NCBI GenBank assembly: GCA_014529385.2
Contig: CM043942.1
Coordinates: 21,562,991 to 21,626,990, forward strand
Direction of reading: 5' to 3'
Length of the DNA: 64,000 nucleotides
Source: Adiantum capillus-veneris
Taxonomy: Eukaryota > Streptophyta > Polypodiopsida > Polypodiales > Pteridaceae
Part shown: positions 54,937-64,000 of the stretch, in pieces
Position numbering within the stretch: the first letter of the stretch is position 1
Layout of the letters: each line of letters opens with the position of its first letter
Program-made: the position numbers and the translations under genes
Notes under the pieces: generated by a model
Seen by the model: only the letters and a program-made list of their open reading frames with translations
Database searches by the model: none
Told to the model about the DNA's origin: nothing

Positions 54937-55888
54937 TGGGTTAAGCGGAGGACCACACCTATACATTTTTGCTCACACTCATGTTTCTCTAAACACTTAT
55001 TGTAACAAATGTCTTTCCGACATTTCATTTTTTTCATGGAGCAGATTCATTGTAATTAGCGGGACTCAATTGAGTTTCCAGCTTGTATTCCCCAAGTAGT
55101 TTCACCTGCTTATGTAATTAGAATAGAGATGTTTTCACACCTCCAAGGCTGAGGTATAAGAGCCAATTTTTGTAAACCTAAGGACACAGTTTTAAATCAA
55201 TAATCAAGGTGAGTTTTTGAGCGCCGTGACTGTGTTTGAGAGAGAGTGAGAGAAAGAGAGAGTCTATCCTCTTGCTACGCGAGCTACAGAGCCGCCATTG
55301 GAGAAACGACATCGCCATTGTGTTAGCAACGGTGAGAGCTACGCACTGATACCAAGTGTGCGCGCATTCGGCTTCTACGCGAGGTGAGCTCCCACGAGCT
55401 TCTATGTGAGTCTTCTCCCTACCTGTGTGTCGGAATTGAGCGTGCCATATATCTATAGAACCACAACGAGTAGAGATACACATTAGTACCATCGGAGTCG
55501 AGATTCGGTCACCTGTATTTTCCGGCCTGTCTTCATACGCGTTTACCGCACGGAGTGGTTACAAGTTGAGATTGTATTGTAGATTCATAGGGTATTTTCC
55601 TTACCTAGTGTAGAGACCCCCCTTTGATTTTGAGGCTGATTCGATGACTCTAGATCATGTTTCGGATAGCATTTGTTCGTAGTACAGATTTCAGTCACTT
55701 GTGTATTTGAGAACTTAGATTTGATTTCCTTGGTAGTGATTGTCATTAGAAGGTCGAGTAGGTGATTTGACACCCACCTATTTGTTTCCATGCGCCTGCA
55801 GGTCAAGCTCCGTCCTCATCTGACATTCTTGTTTGTCGGTTGAGTTCTCGCTATCATAGCCACCGCTAGCGGCGTAACCGCCACAACA
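54937..55888 (+). repeat. Element B 5' LTR (about 952 bp)
   Basis: The left limit is where X LTR 3 stops matching its copies (TGGGTTAAGCGG). The right end is ACCGCCACAACA, two bases before the primer site. GGTATAAGAGCC near 55152 is a TATA-like site, and AG-rich repeats lie near 55236-55262. There is no second LTR to confirm the start. Confidence 0.75.
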
Positions 55889-55890
55889 TT

Positions 55891-55910
55891 TGGCGCCGCT
55901 GCCCGGGACG
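55891..55910 (+). promoter_or_regulatory. Element B primer-binding site (tRNA-Asp type)
   Basis: TGGCGCCGCTGCCCGGGACG, close to the element A site, with one extra C in the run. It would pair with the tRNA-Asp 3' end. Confidence 0.82.
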
Positions 55911-57301
55911 AGAGCCCTAAGTAGGTGACCTTAGACTAATCCTACGAGGTGATTTTTTTTGTTACTTTGTATATTTTAGTTAGAAAGGTCTAGGAGTGGT
56001 GGACTACGAGGATCTTTGAGAGGTACTAGGAAACTTGTGGTATTCCTGGGTCTTTGTGTTTGACAGCTTTTTAGTTTAGATAAGATTGATTTTTGCTGGT
56101 GTTGAGTGGTTGTTGAGATTGAGGTATTTACTAGTCCGTGTGTGGCAGTGAATCTCTTTATACTCACAATTGCAAAAACCCATTTTATGATTAGAAGTAG
56201 CTTAGGTAGGACTTGATTTGATCTCTATCTAGAGCTATTAATCAGTGATTTATTTGCTTGATGTGTTTGATACCATGTTAGATCACTAAACCGTTGATTT
56301 GGTAGTGAAACTTGCATAAACAAAGTTCAGAGAAATTTTCTGTGAGACTGAGTGTTGTTGAGCACTTAGGAGAGCTCTTGGAAGAGTTCTGTGTTGAAAA
56401 ACTGGAATTGTGTAACTTTAGACATCATACGCGTATGATGTCTTAGGGGCTAAACAGAGACCAAAACAAAAAAAAATGACATTACCAGAGTGTTCATAAG
56501 GGGGGTTATACCCTAAGATCAACTTAAAACAAGGGCTTTAACAACCCTAGAAACTCAAAATACCAAGTCAGAGTGCAAAAACGCAAAGAATAGGGAAAAT
56601 TGATAGCTCATTTTTGCATTTAGATTTGATAAAAACACTTGAAACTCAAAGATAAACACTTGGAGAAGCTTAAAATTGAAAATTGGGCAAATCTGTGAAA
56701 AAAGACATCATACGCGTATAATGTCTTTTGGCACTTACTGAAGTGATTTTTCAAATTTGACTTGACAAGGTTGTTACAAATACTGTGCAAAGCTCAAATA
56801 TCAATTTTGGACTGGGATTGGGCAAAAAGACATCATACGCATATAATGTCTTTTTCCTAATTCTTGGCATATTTTGATATTTTGCTAACACGGATCCTTT
56901 GTACTAGTTGTCTAGAGCTTGTATTTCAAGTTTCATGTCATTTGGATCACATTTGACCCAAAGTAAGTCAAAAATTGGGAAAATTGCCAAGAAAAGCCTA
57001 ATCTGGCCATAACTTGCACAAACAGAGTTCAAATTGAATTTTGTGAGTGGACAGAGTATAAGGGTGCTACTGGGAGTGAGCAAAGCAAAAAATATCCAAA
57101 ATCTGTGAAAAAAGACATCATACACATATAATGTCTTTTTGAGCAAATCTGATACAAAATTTTCACTTGAGGTAACAGAAATCTTCCAACTGACAAAACA
57201 AACCATTGGACCAAGTATCATTCAGTTTGGATCATTTTTTATCACAGAGAATTGGGATAAACAAACTGTCGAGACTGAAAAGTTAGATTCCTCTAGGGGG
57301 A
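55911..57301 (+). other. Element B leader
   Basis: About 1.4 kb between the primer site and gag, with four palindromes (separate entry) and no gene. The first palindrome is about 510-530 bases from the primer site, as in element A. Confidence 0.75.
56420..57136. repeat. Four 24-nt palindromes in the element B leader
   Basis: Copies are at 56420-56443, 56703-56726, 56828-56851 and 57113-57136. The first is perfect, with core ACATCATACGCGTATGATGT. The other three carry one to three changes, mostly in the right arm or centre. Relative to element A, C on the left arm has become A and the paired G on the right arm T. Confidence 0.9.
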
Positions 57302-58320
57302 TTGATGAATTTGAGATCCGGTAGATATCTCCAGAATAACCAACCGAGAGAAAGAGAACAAGCGAGTGTTATATCAACCGAGGAGAGTATCAACCAAAGT
57401 GTAGTGCGACCGTTAGAGCCGATCCTTGAAGAATGTATTTCCGATACTTCTTCCGAGAGATCTTACGAGATTTTCACTGAACACTTAGGATACTTGAACT
57501 TAAACGAAAGAGAAAACATGGCAGCAGGACCATCAAACCCTTCGGCCACAATGAAGCTATTGTTCATCAAGTATCAGTATGACAACAAGTAAGGTGCCAA
57601 GATCTACAAAGATGGTATGGACCGCTAGTGTGTAAAGATAGAAGATAGACCGAGTGAGTTCAAGGACTTAGTGCCTGTGAGCTATAGCGGAGATAGGTAC
57701 CTAGATGACGAAGGTATCATGTACTTGGTAGTCCTGAATCCTAAAATTGTGGACAAGTGGGGATTGAGGGGCACGAAAGCCAAAGTAGATGAGGAACCTG
57801 CGGAGAAAGCACCCACAATGAGCTTCCCTAATGCTAGGTTAAGGCGAGAAAACGAAACTTTGAGAGTCAACACAGACAACATCTACGTGGGGTTATACAA
57901 GTATAATAATGGAGAGGAAGATCTCTATTATAGATGCGAGTAACCCTACATCGATGAGTTGACAGAGCGGAAAGACTTTATGTCTTCACCTACACAGAGG
58001 AATCAGAAACGAAAATCGTCGCATACGACAAATATGGAAGATAATACGCAGCAATTGATAAAAAGGAGTTGGAAGGATATACATACTTTGGGGGACCACT
58101 CCACCATTATTATGTCACTCCAAGCTCACTGAGACCAGCACCTACAACTGTCATGCCAAACCCTATAGCAACAAGTGGAATAGGAAGAACTCATGTGGCT
58201 GATTCTTTCAGTCAACCTCAGTATTCTATGCCAAACCAATGGGAACATTACATTCTAGAGAGTCAATGGCTACGAATCGAGGTAGTGCAGTTCCATTCCC
58301 TACACATACTACAGTAGGTC
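57302..58320 (+). pseudogene. Element B gag N-terminal pieces
   Basis: 57302-57592 begins MMNLRSGRY and has the STEES acidic block shared with element A. 57671-57943 contains GDRYLDDEGIMYLVVLNPKI, the PAEKAPTMSFPNARL stretch and VGLYKYNNGEEDLYYRCE. The remaining part is Pro/Tyr rich (GPLHHYYVTPSSLRPAP). Single stops at 57592 and 57943 separate the pieces. Function is unknown. Confidence 0.65.
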
Positions 58321-59404
58321 CAACATTCGCAGCCACACCATCACATTTGCCTCCTAGTAGTAGATTCGTGGCAAGGGAGCCAACTAGAGCAGCCCATGAA
58401 GTCCATGACGCAAGAGAAAGTTTTAGTCGGGATACAGGATCAATGAGATTGGTGGCAGACAATAGACGCACAAGACCATCTCAAGTGGCCAAGTGTATGC
58501 CAAAGAAGTATAGTGGCTCAAGAGATCCGTATGCACATGTCTCACTCTTTAAGCAAGTCTTAAGAGCTGAGCAGATAACAGATTTCCACACACAATACGA
58601 AGGATTTGGTCTTACTTTAGAAGGGACGGCAATGACATGGTTTCAACCACTGAATGGCGGAGGTTTCCATGACATTGACCATTTGCTGCCAGAGTTTGCC
58701 GAGGAATTTTTGAAAAGAGGGATCAAACATAACACGGTATCCCAATATATGCTTTCAAACAGAAGGAGCAAGAAAATGTGAAGGAAGCTTCACTTTGCTT
58801 CAAACAATACATAGAGAGATGTCCAGTACGGGAATGACCACAAGATGATAGACTATCTGTCCTCTTTATAGAAGGGTTGAGAAATGACACTCTCAAGAAA
58901 GACTTGCACCTGAAAGCTTGTACAAGTTTTGAGCAAGTGACCAGAGAAGCATTGTACTTGGTGGATAATTGTGCGGTTTATCGAGAGGTGACAACGGATA
59001 CGGATGTCGCATCCAGTAGCTCATCATCCGTAGCTAGCGAGACCACCACTAAGAAGAATGTCCAAACAACAACAGTACCGAACATGGAACAAATGATAGA
59101 GGATGCTATAAGGAGATTAGCACCATACCCTCAACCAATGCCAAAACTAACGAAATGGTGTGCGATTGAACAAAAATGGACGAATCACTCAATAGAGGAG
59201 TGCTATTACAACAAGGGTTATGTGAAGGAGCGTCATTATGCGCCTCCAGATCAAATAGCACCACCTCATGTACATCCAATACCTCGATACCCAACGGGAA
59301 ACGTACCAGGACCTATGGGGATAGAAAGACCACAGCCGGTATTGGGGCAACAACCACCTTTACCAGGAGCAAGACCAGTGGGCATTAGATATGCACTCAC
59401 CTAG
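58239..59404 (+). pseudogene. Element B gag core and Cys-His segment
   Basis: 58440-58781 has KKYSGSRDPYAHVSLFKQ, FGLTLEGTAMTWFQPL and EFAEEFLKRGIKHNTVSQ. A frame change follows, then FIEGLRNDTLKKDLHLKACT and LYLVDNCAVYREV. WCAIEQKWTNHSIEECYY is the altered Cys-His motif also seen in element A. The Pro-rich end VLGQQPPLPGARPVGIRY closes it at a TAG at about 59402. Confidence 0.8.
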
Positions 59405-59466
59405 AGAATCAGGAAGAACAAGCTTTAGTGCCTGTTCAGACTTATTATGAAGATTGAGGTGCACTC

Positions 59467-60432
59467 ATGGCTCCTACTGTGTATTACCCACCTGAAGAAC
59501 CAAAACAACCAGAACCTTGGAGCATGATGGGAAATGTTGGACCACCAACAGCCGCACACACCTCAGATGAAGAGAGGTATAGCTTGGACGCAAGAACACT
59601 TATGTTCATAGCTCATGGAGGGTTGTCAGGCCAAAGACCAGCTTATCCACAAAGGGCAAATCAAGGGACACAAAGACCTGCATTAGGACCCTGTTATAAG
59701 TCTAGAGGTGACCATTTGATGAATATTTGTCCACACACAGAGATCATTAGAATAAATGCATATTGCACAGAGTGTGGTGTTACTCACTTCATTGAGGATT
59801 GTTCAAAGAATCCCAACAAAGTGAAAAAGACGACATTGAACATGCTAGAGTCGATTCCTACTAGCAGTGGGTCTGAAAATGAAACTCTGATACCAACGCA
59901 AGTTGTTACTAGAGCTCAAGCGAAGAAAACCACTAGAGAACCAGAGAATGGAAAGTCAGAGACTGAATTGGCTAGTCAAGGACGACAAAGCCATAGAAAC
60001 ACATGGAAAGCTAGGAAAGCACGCATGAAACTGAAAAAAGAACAGCAAGATGCGATTCTAGCTGAGGAATTAAAACAAACAAAAGACAGATTAGAGAAAC
60101 TTGAGAGTCAAAACGGAATAAAGGAAATGGACTCTGAAAAGTCGAAACTGAAGAGCGTCAAAGAGACAACGAGCGTGAGCTCAGGGGGATCAGTGTTAGT
60201 CGACAAAGTACACGAACCATTGGATGCACTGATGAGAGCTTACGAAGCGAGATTAAAGAGCAACCAAACACAAGAACAATGGTGGTTGACTTATCCAAAC
60301 GTGGAATTGGAAAAGCAGAGAATCGAAATGTGTCAGAGAATGATCGAGACTGCACAAGCCTTGTTAGAACCACCTAGAGAACCAATGAATTGTGGAGCAA
60401 AAAACCCAATTCATCAAGAGACTATCCTCTGA
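59467..60432 (+). pseudogene. Element B gag zinc-knuckle segment and linker
   Basis: The 321-residue frame runs from VYYPPEEPKQPEPWSMM (shared with A) through two knuckles. The first has lost its second Cys (CYKSRGDHLMNIC); the second, CTECGVTHFIEDC, is intact with the short C-x2-C-x3-H-x4-C spacing. A basic stretch (KARKARMKLKKEQ) and a long helix (EELKQTKDRLEKLESQ) follow, then the AYEARLKSNQTQEQW linker. It ends at TGA 60430. Confidence 0.8.
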
Positions 60433-60864
60433 TCACGGGTAGTTGAAAAGCCTAATAGTGCACAAAAGCCTGAAAAAATGCACGGGGATGAACGTATAGT
60501 GATGAAACACAATAGATCAAGAAATAGAGAGTTTTCATCCTGTGATACAGAGGTCTTACGGAAGAGATGAGGATTACAATGAGTTTTGAAACAACTGAGA
60601 GAGGAAAACTTTGCAAACGAGTTGAGTTGTCAAGCTAATCAGACTAATGGGGAAAAGGACATCAGGAATCCTCCCATAGAGGAATTTGAGGCAGGATCTC
60701 AAGTGGACTTAGATCTGCATTCTTACTGAGGAGATGGAGGCTCTGTTAGAACAGTAGAGAGTAAACCTCATTCACTGAATACCTTACCTTCATAATTAGG
60801 AGAATACGAAGAAAAATCTGAGATTAGAGCGCTTCCCTCACGAGGAATCTCTTCAGAAAAAGTT
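60433..60864 (+). other. Element B spacer between gag and protease
   Basis: No open frame of note. The corresponding interval in element A is 459-657. It includes fragments such as EEFEAGSQVDLDL in one frame, suggesting decayed coding sequence. Confidence 0.5.
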
Positions 60865-61944
60865 ATGGACTCGCAAGGATTGATAGAGATTTTGTCAACA
60901 CCAGTGACATGCACTATCACCCTAGCTGATCTTTTGAGACTACGACCAAACATGTGGGCAACTGTAGGAAAATGCTTGGAGAAATTTGGGATAAAAGAAC
61001 CAACTGCAAAACTGCAAGAGGGCATACGAGAGCTGAGTAAGCCACAAAAAAACGCTAAGCATGTACCTTTGAACAAGGTCGGAGAGTATTGCGAAGGCGA
61101 AGAGGGGAATACAACCTTACCAGTTGAATTCCAGGGAGTTAACATGATGGCAATACTTGACAGCGGGGCTGGGGTAGCCATTGCTATGAAAGAAATCTGG
61201 AAAAAATGGGGAAAATCGGCGATAAGAAAAACGAGGTTGAAACTCCAACTAGCGGACGAACATATGGAGAGACCTTTGGGACTATTAGAGAAAGTCGTAG
61301 TGACTTCTTGCGGAATTGAGTACGAGCATACTTTTGTTATTGTTGACTTTGGCATGGAGAATAACTATGATATTATAATTGGAAGACCGTTCATGAGACA
61401 GTTGAAAATGGTCCAAGATTGGGGTTACGACCACATATACTTGAGACATATGGAAAACACTACTCGTGTGAACCTAAAAGACCATAGCTACAAGGATGTG
61501 AACCGAACACCAGTTGAAGAGTTTGATTCAGTGACTTTGGCAGAATCAGAGTTTCCAGCTTGGTTAGGCAAACCCAAAGAGTTATGGATGTGTGGAGCTT
61601 CAAACTGTGGAAGTCTGAAGCGCGAAGAATGTGTTTTAGAAAGGGCAGTTGAAGACGAAACTTATATAGGTGAACCCTTTCCAAAGGATGCACTTGAACC
61701 ATTAGAATGGACACACATTCTAGCAACCCTAGATGTTTGTGCAATTCAAGATGGTCCCACAACGAAGTTCTGTGATAAAGATGGATATGATGTGGTTCCG
61801 TACTTCATGATGAGAGTTGTACTCGAAAAGGAAACTGAAAAGATTGATAAAGATGGATATGATGTGGTTCCGTACTTCATGATGAGAGTTGTACTCCAAA
61901 AGGAAACTGAGAAGATTGATATATACACTAGACAAGAAAGATGA
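60865..61944 (+). pseudogene. Element B retropepsin-like protease with 72-bp duplication
   Basis: The 359-residue frame starts MDSQGLIEILSTPVTCTI and has the active site MAILDSGAGVAIAMKEIW with intact D-S-G, then VVTSCGIEYEHTFVIVDFG and YDIIIGRPFMRQL, the conserved second half. Near the C-terminus DKDGYDVVPYFMMRVVLEKE occurs twice in direct repeat (61775-61918, 24-residue unit). This is a tandem duplication of 72 bp that keeps the frame. The protease itself looks intact. Confidence 0.85.
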
Positions 61945-62296
61945 AGAGGAGATGGTTCACGACATTCTCGATCATCCAGAATGGGGAAATGAAGCTGACA
62001 ATGAGTCCACAGACAACTCAAGCGAGAACGAGCAAACCATAAAGGATGTTAGATTCTACGACTTCCCAAATCAGACTGAAAAACGCCAGAAACGCTACAG
62101 AGGAAAGAGAAAAACTAAAGGGGTTAGAAACAATCCGATGTCTAGGATAAGAGGGAAAAACCAATTCCTAATGCTAGTAAAGGCGGAAGATTGTGTCAAG
62201 GACAAGATTTCTGGAAGAATGAGAGGAAATGTGGAAACGAGCTCACGGAAAGACAAACGAAGCTCAAGATTGAAGAAATCGAGTTCAACCCAGTGG
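61889..62296 (+). pseudogene. Element B pol leader, cut off
   Basis: After a frame change the frame reads IYTLDKKDEEEMVHDILDHP and a Lys/Arg-rich segment (RYRGKRKTKGVRNNPMSR). This would precede reverse transcriptase. In a third frame, LKIEEIEFNPVVLYS is followed directly by the element C junction. No reverse-transcriptase block of B is present. Confidence 0.6.
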
Positions 62297-62518
62297 TGCT
62301 CTATAGTCGACACACATTTGATATGTGTCATCTTTCTTTTGCACTAAAAGAAATGGTGAACAAAATGGAGAGGAGCTAGACCTCACCATCCCTTTTTCCA
62401 CCAATTCATGCACTTGCCTCATGATCTCCTCTTGTTGAGCTTGTGAAACTCGATAAGGAGGCTTGTTAGGCACTGAGCTTCCTGGTAGGAGCTCAATTCC
62501 ATGGTCATCATCCCTCAT
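62297..62518 (-). pseudogene. Element C reverse transcriptase, N-terminal part
   Basis: The frame reads DHGIELLPGSSVPNKPPYRV, then VHELVEKGMVRSSSSPFCSP, then VQKKDDTYQMCVDYRA. These are the first two conserved blocks of a gypsy reverse transcriptase. It ends after D-Y-R-A; the palm lies beyond the junction and is absent. Confidence 0.88.
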
Positions 62519-62608
62519 TTTAGAGGTATCTCACTAGAAATGTCATCAATGAAAACATCTTGGGATCCATTTAGGAAATTAGACAACTCTAATTTCTCTT
62601 GATTCCCT

Positions 62609-63010
62609 TTATTGCAAGGATATGGTGTTCCCCAACTCATTAGCATCTATGTACATGCTCTTTTCCCTGTAGGTGAAGTAGATTCTCCTTTCAAAGAAAT
62701 TCATGTTGTAAGCCATGCGGTTAAACCATGGTGCCCCAACGATAACATTCTCATGTTTGAGAGGGGAGATGAAGAAATCCTTTTTGTCCACATAGCTTTG
62801 GACATGAAGCCTTAATTTTCCAATTAAGGAAGTAACTGAGACGTCTTGTCCCTTGATAGCTCCATTGGCTTTCAATGCATCTCCCATCTCGTGGGCTTGT
62901 ATGCCTAGCTTAGTGGTCAACTCCGTGGATATGAAGTTGTGAGTTGAACCAACGTCAAACAAAATAAAGGCATCATGCTCTTCCATCTTTCCCCAAGCAT
63001 AGAAAAGGAG
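62609..63010 (-). pseudogene. Element C retropepsin-like protease
   Basis: EEHDAFILFDVGSTHNFIST holds the active-site region, where D-S/T-G is D-V-G. Later KANGAIKGQDVSVTSLIG, KDFFISPLKHENVIVGAPWF and MNFFERRIYFTYR match the family's second half, although V-G-A-P-W replaces the common L-G-x-x-W/P. The same hydrophobic residue position (Leu) is seen in the copy at 39310, so it may be a lineage feature. Confidence 0.8.
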
Positions 63011-63366
63011 AAATCCTTGGCAATGAGCATCCTCTTTTGGAGCTTTAACATATAGGCTCTAGGAGTCTCATTGCGGGCAATTCTCTTGGGGCAAGGACGA
63101 TAACCATGGCCTTGCTCCCCACACTTAAAACATTTGTGGTCCTTACAAAAAGCTTCTAGCTCTTTAGGAGAGAGTTTATATTTACCTTTGTAAACTCCCT
63201 TCTCCTTGGACCGATTGTTGTTGTTGTTGGAATAGCCTTGGTAAGAATTTTGGGTGTTGGTTTTCCCCTTGGCATCACTTTTGTCTTTATTTTCCATGGG
63301 CTTGACATTCCGTCTAGCCCCTTGTTGGAAATTGATGCGCGAAGCAACCATGGTGTGGTGGATCAC
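62987..63366 (-). pseudogene. Element C gag C-terminus with zinc knuckle
   Basis: The frame reads HHTMVASRINFQQGARRNVK, an Asn/Gln/Ser-rich low-complexity stretch (YQGYSNNNNNRSKEK), then CFKCGEQGHGYRPC, a standard C-x2-C-x4-H-x4-C knuckle. It changes frame before the protease, near 63010. Confidence 0.85.
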
Positions 63367-64000
63367 TTTGGTGATAGAACCAGGCCGTTGAGAGTTGACA
63401 TACTCGGCTATCTCTTTGGGTAATCCCGCACAGAATTGTTGCTTTTGCTCGGTAAAGTCTATCTTTTGAAGATAGTAGCCTTGAGATGTAAATCCAAAAA
63501 CTTGTCCACATATTTGGTGGATAGACTCATGAGAGAGAAGCTTTAAACTTCACAATTTGGTAAGCACTTTGTCCTTTGCATCACTTGCAAGGAATTGCTT
63601 CATGATGGAAACTCATAGCGTTTTCCATGTCTTTCGGGCTTCACTGTTGCCACGAAGGCTAGACCACCATTAACGAGCCAATTTTTGGAAGTGCATCGGT
63701 AGCACCAAAGGTGCCATCATAGGTAAGAAAAGAGATACCCTTTCCTCCCTCTTTGAACTTCTTGATCTTTTGGGACCTTCACCATGTAGGGTAAGATTTG
63801 TGATGTCCTCCCCTCTTGTATTCTCTAGGAGAATAGCTATTGCTTTCGTCAGAAGAGGAGGAAGGTGAAGAAGAAGGAGAAGAGGGTGGCCTCTTTCTTG
63901 TCCTTTTCTTCCTTTGTTTCCACACTTCTCTTTTGGAGTGACAAGGAGAAGGACTATGGGTTGACCGTTTCCTCTTGGTAGGAGTTGACGATTGTTTAGT
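63367..64000 (-). pseudogene. Element C gag core, decayed, running off the window
   Basis: Minus frames give a Ser/Arg-rich start (KRPPSSPSSSPSSSSDESN), then FKEGGKGISFLTYDGTFGAT, MKQFLASDAKDKVLTKL, IDFTEQKQQFCAGLPKEIAE and YVNSQRPGSITKVIHHTMVA. This is a gypsy gag core with frame changes and stops. The start lies beyond 64000. Confidence 0.7.

Larger units (their letters stand above)
54937..62296 (+). mobile_element. Element B: Ty3/gypsy relative of element A, 3' part lost
   Basis: The order is 5' LTR (54937-55888), tRNA-Asp-type primer site (55891), leader with four palindromes, gag, zinc knuckles, linker, protease and a short stretch beyond. It ends at about 62296 at the junction with element C. 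Every coding segment has its counterpart in element A. B inserted into X LTR 3, so it is younger than the array. Stops and frame changes interrupt gag and protease. Confidence 0.88.
62297..64000 (-). mobile_element. Element C: Ty3/gypsy fragment, gag to start of reverse transcriptase
   Basis: On the minus strand gag enters at the window end, followed by a zinc knuckle, protease and the first part of reverse transcriptase, which stops at the junction with element B. A second copy of its protease lies at 39310-39510. Frames are broken several times. Confidence 0.85.

Overview
This window is land-plant nuclear DNA made almost entirely of transposable elements. Evidence for this is the presence of Ty3/gypsy and Ty1/copia LTR retrotransposons, primer-binding sites complementary to tRNA-Asp and initiator tRNA-Met, chromodomain remnants, a CACTA (En/Spm) DNA transposon with GT-AG introns, and long CT, GT and CA microsatellites. 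I see no convincing host gene, no tRNA or rRNA gene and no CRISPR. A large, repeat-rich genome such as a fern, lycophyte or conifer is my guess; no diagnostic host gene proves it.

Layout. 154-6582 (-): element A, a Ty3/gypsy gag-protease fragment with a tRNA-Asp-type primer site and a leader holding four near-perfect 24-nt palindromes. 6837-12111 (+): element I, an unrecognised LTR-bounded element encoding one decayed protein of about 1,100 residues (globular, coiled coil, polyproline, coiled coil, globular), split by a solo LTR of family A with a clean 5-bp target duplication. 12112-16557: a chromodomain remnant, then AT-rich DNA with a 101-bp duplication and an array of about nine 152-bp units. 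16558-20682 (+): decayed gypsy element D. 20683-25862 (+): element E, a chromovirus with both ends, short LTRs and a target duplication but no reverse-transcriptase active site. 27266-29396: a 2.1-kb CACTA element with a spliced transposase-like gene. 29400-36677: a palindrome-rich stretch and two gypsy pol fragments (F on minus, G on plus). 37555-38140: a 293-bp tandem pair just before a TATA box.

40498-54936 (-): array X, three long LTRs (about 2.1 kb) alternating with two gag-like internal regions, so two non-autonomous elements share the middle LTR. A nearly complete Ty1/copia element H (43039-48556, minus) sits inside the first internal region, with target duplication CTCCA. Element B (54937-62296, plus), a relative of A, interrupts the third X LTR; its own end is lost at a junction with gypsy element C (62297-64000, minus).

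How the parts relate. A and B share gag organisation, primer site and four leader palindromes. The palindrome sequence differs between them by paired substitutions, and the spacing is partly conserved, which is the strongest hint here of an undescribed cis-acting system. A second, unrelated palindrome series lies at 30394-31434. All coding regions carry stops or frameshifts. Several stops look like CAG-to-TAG or CGA-to-TGA changes, as expected for silenced, methylated elements. The CACTA gene and H are the best preserved.
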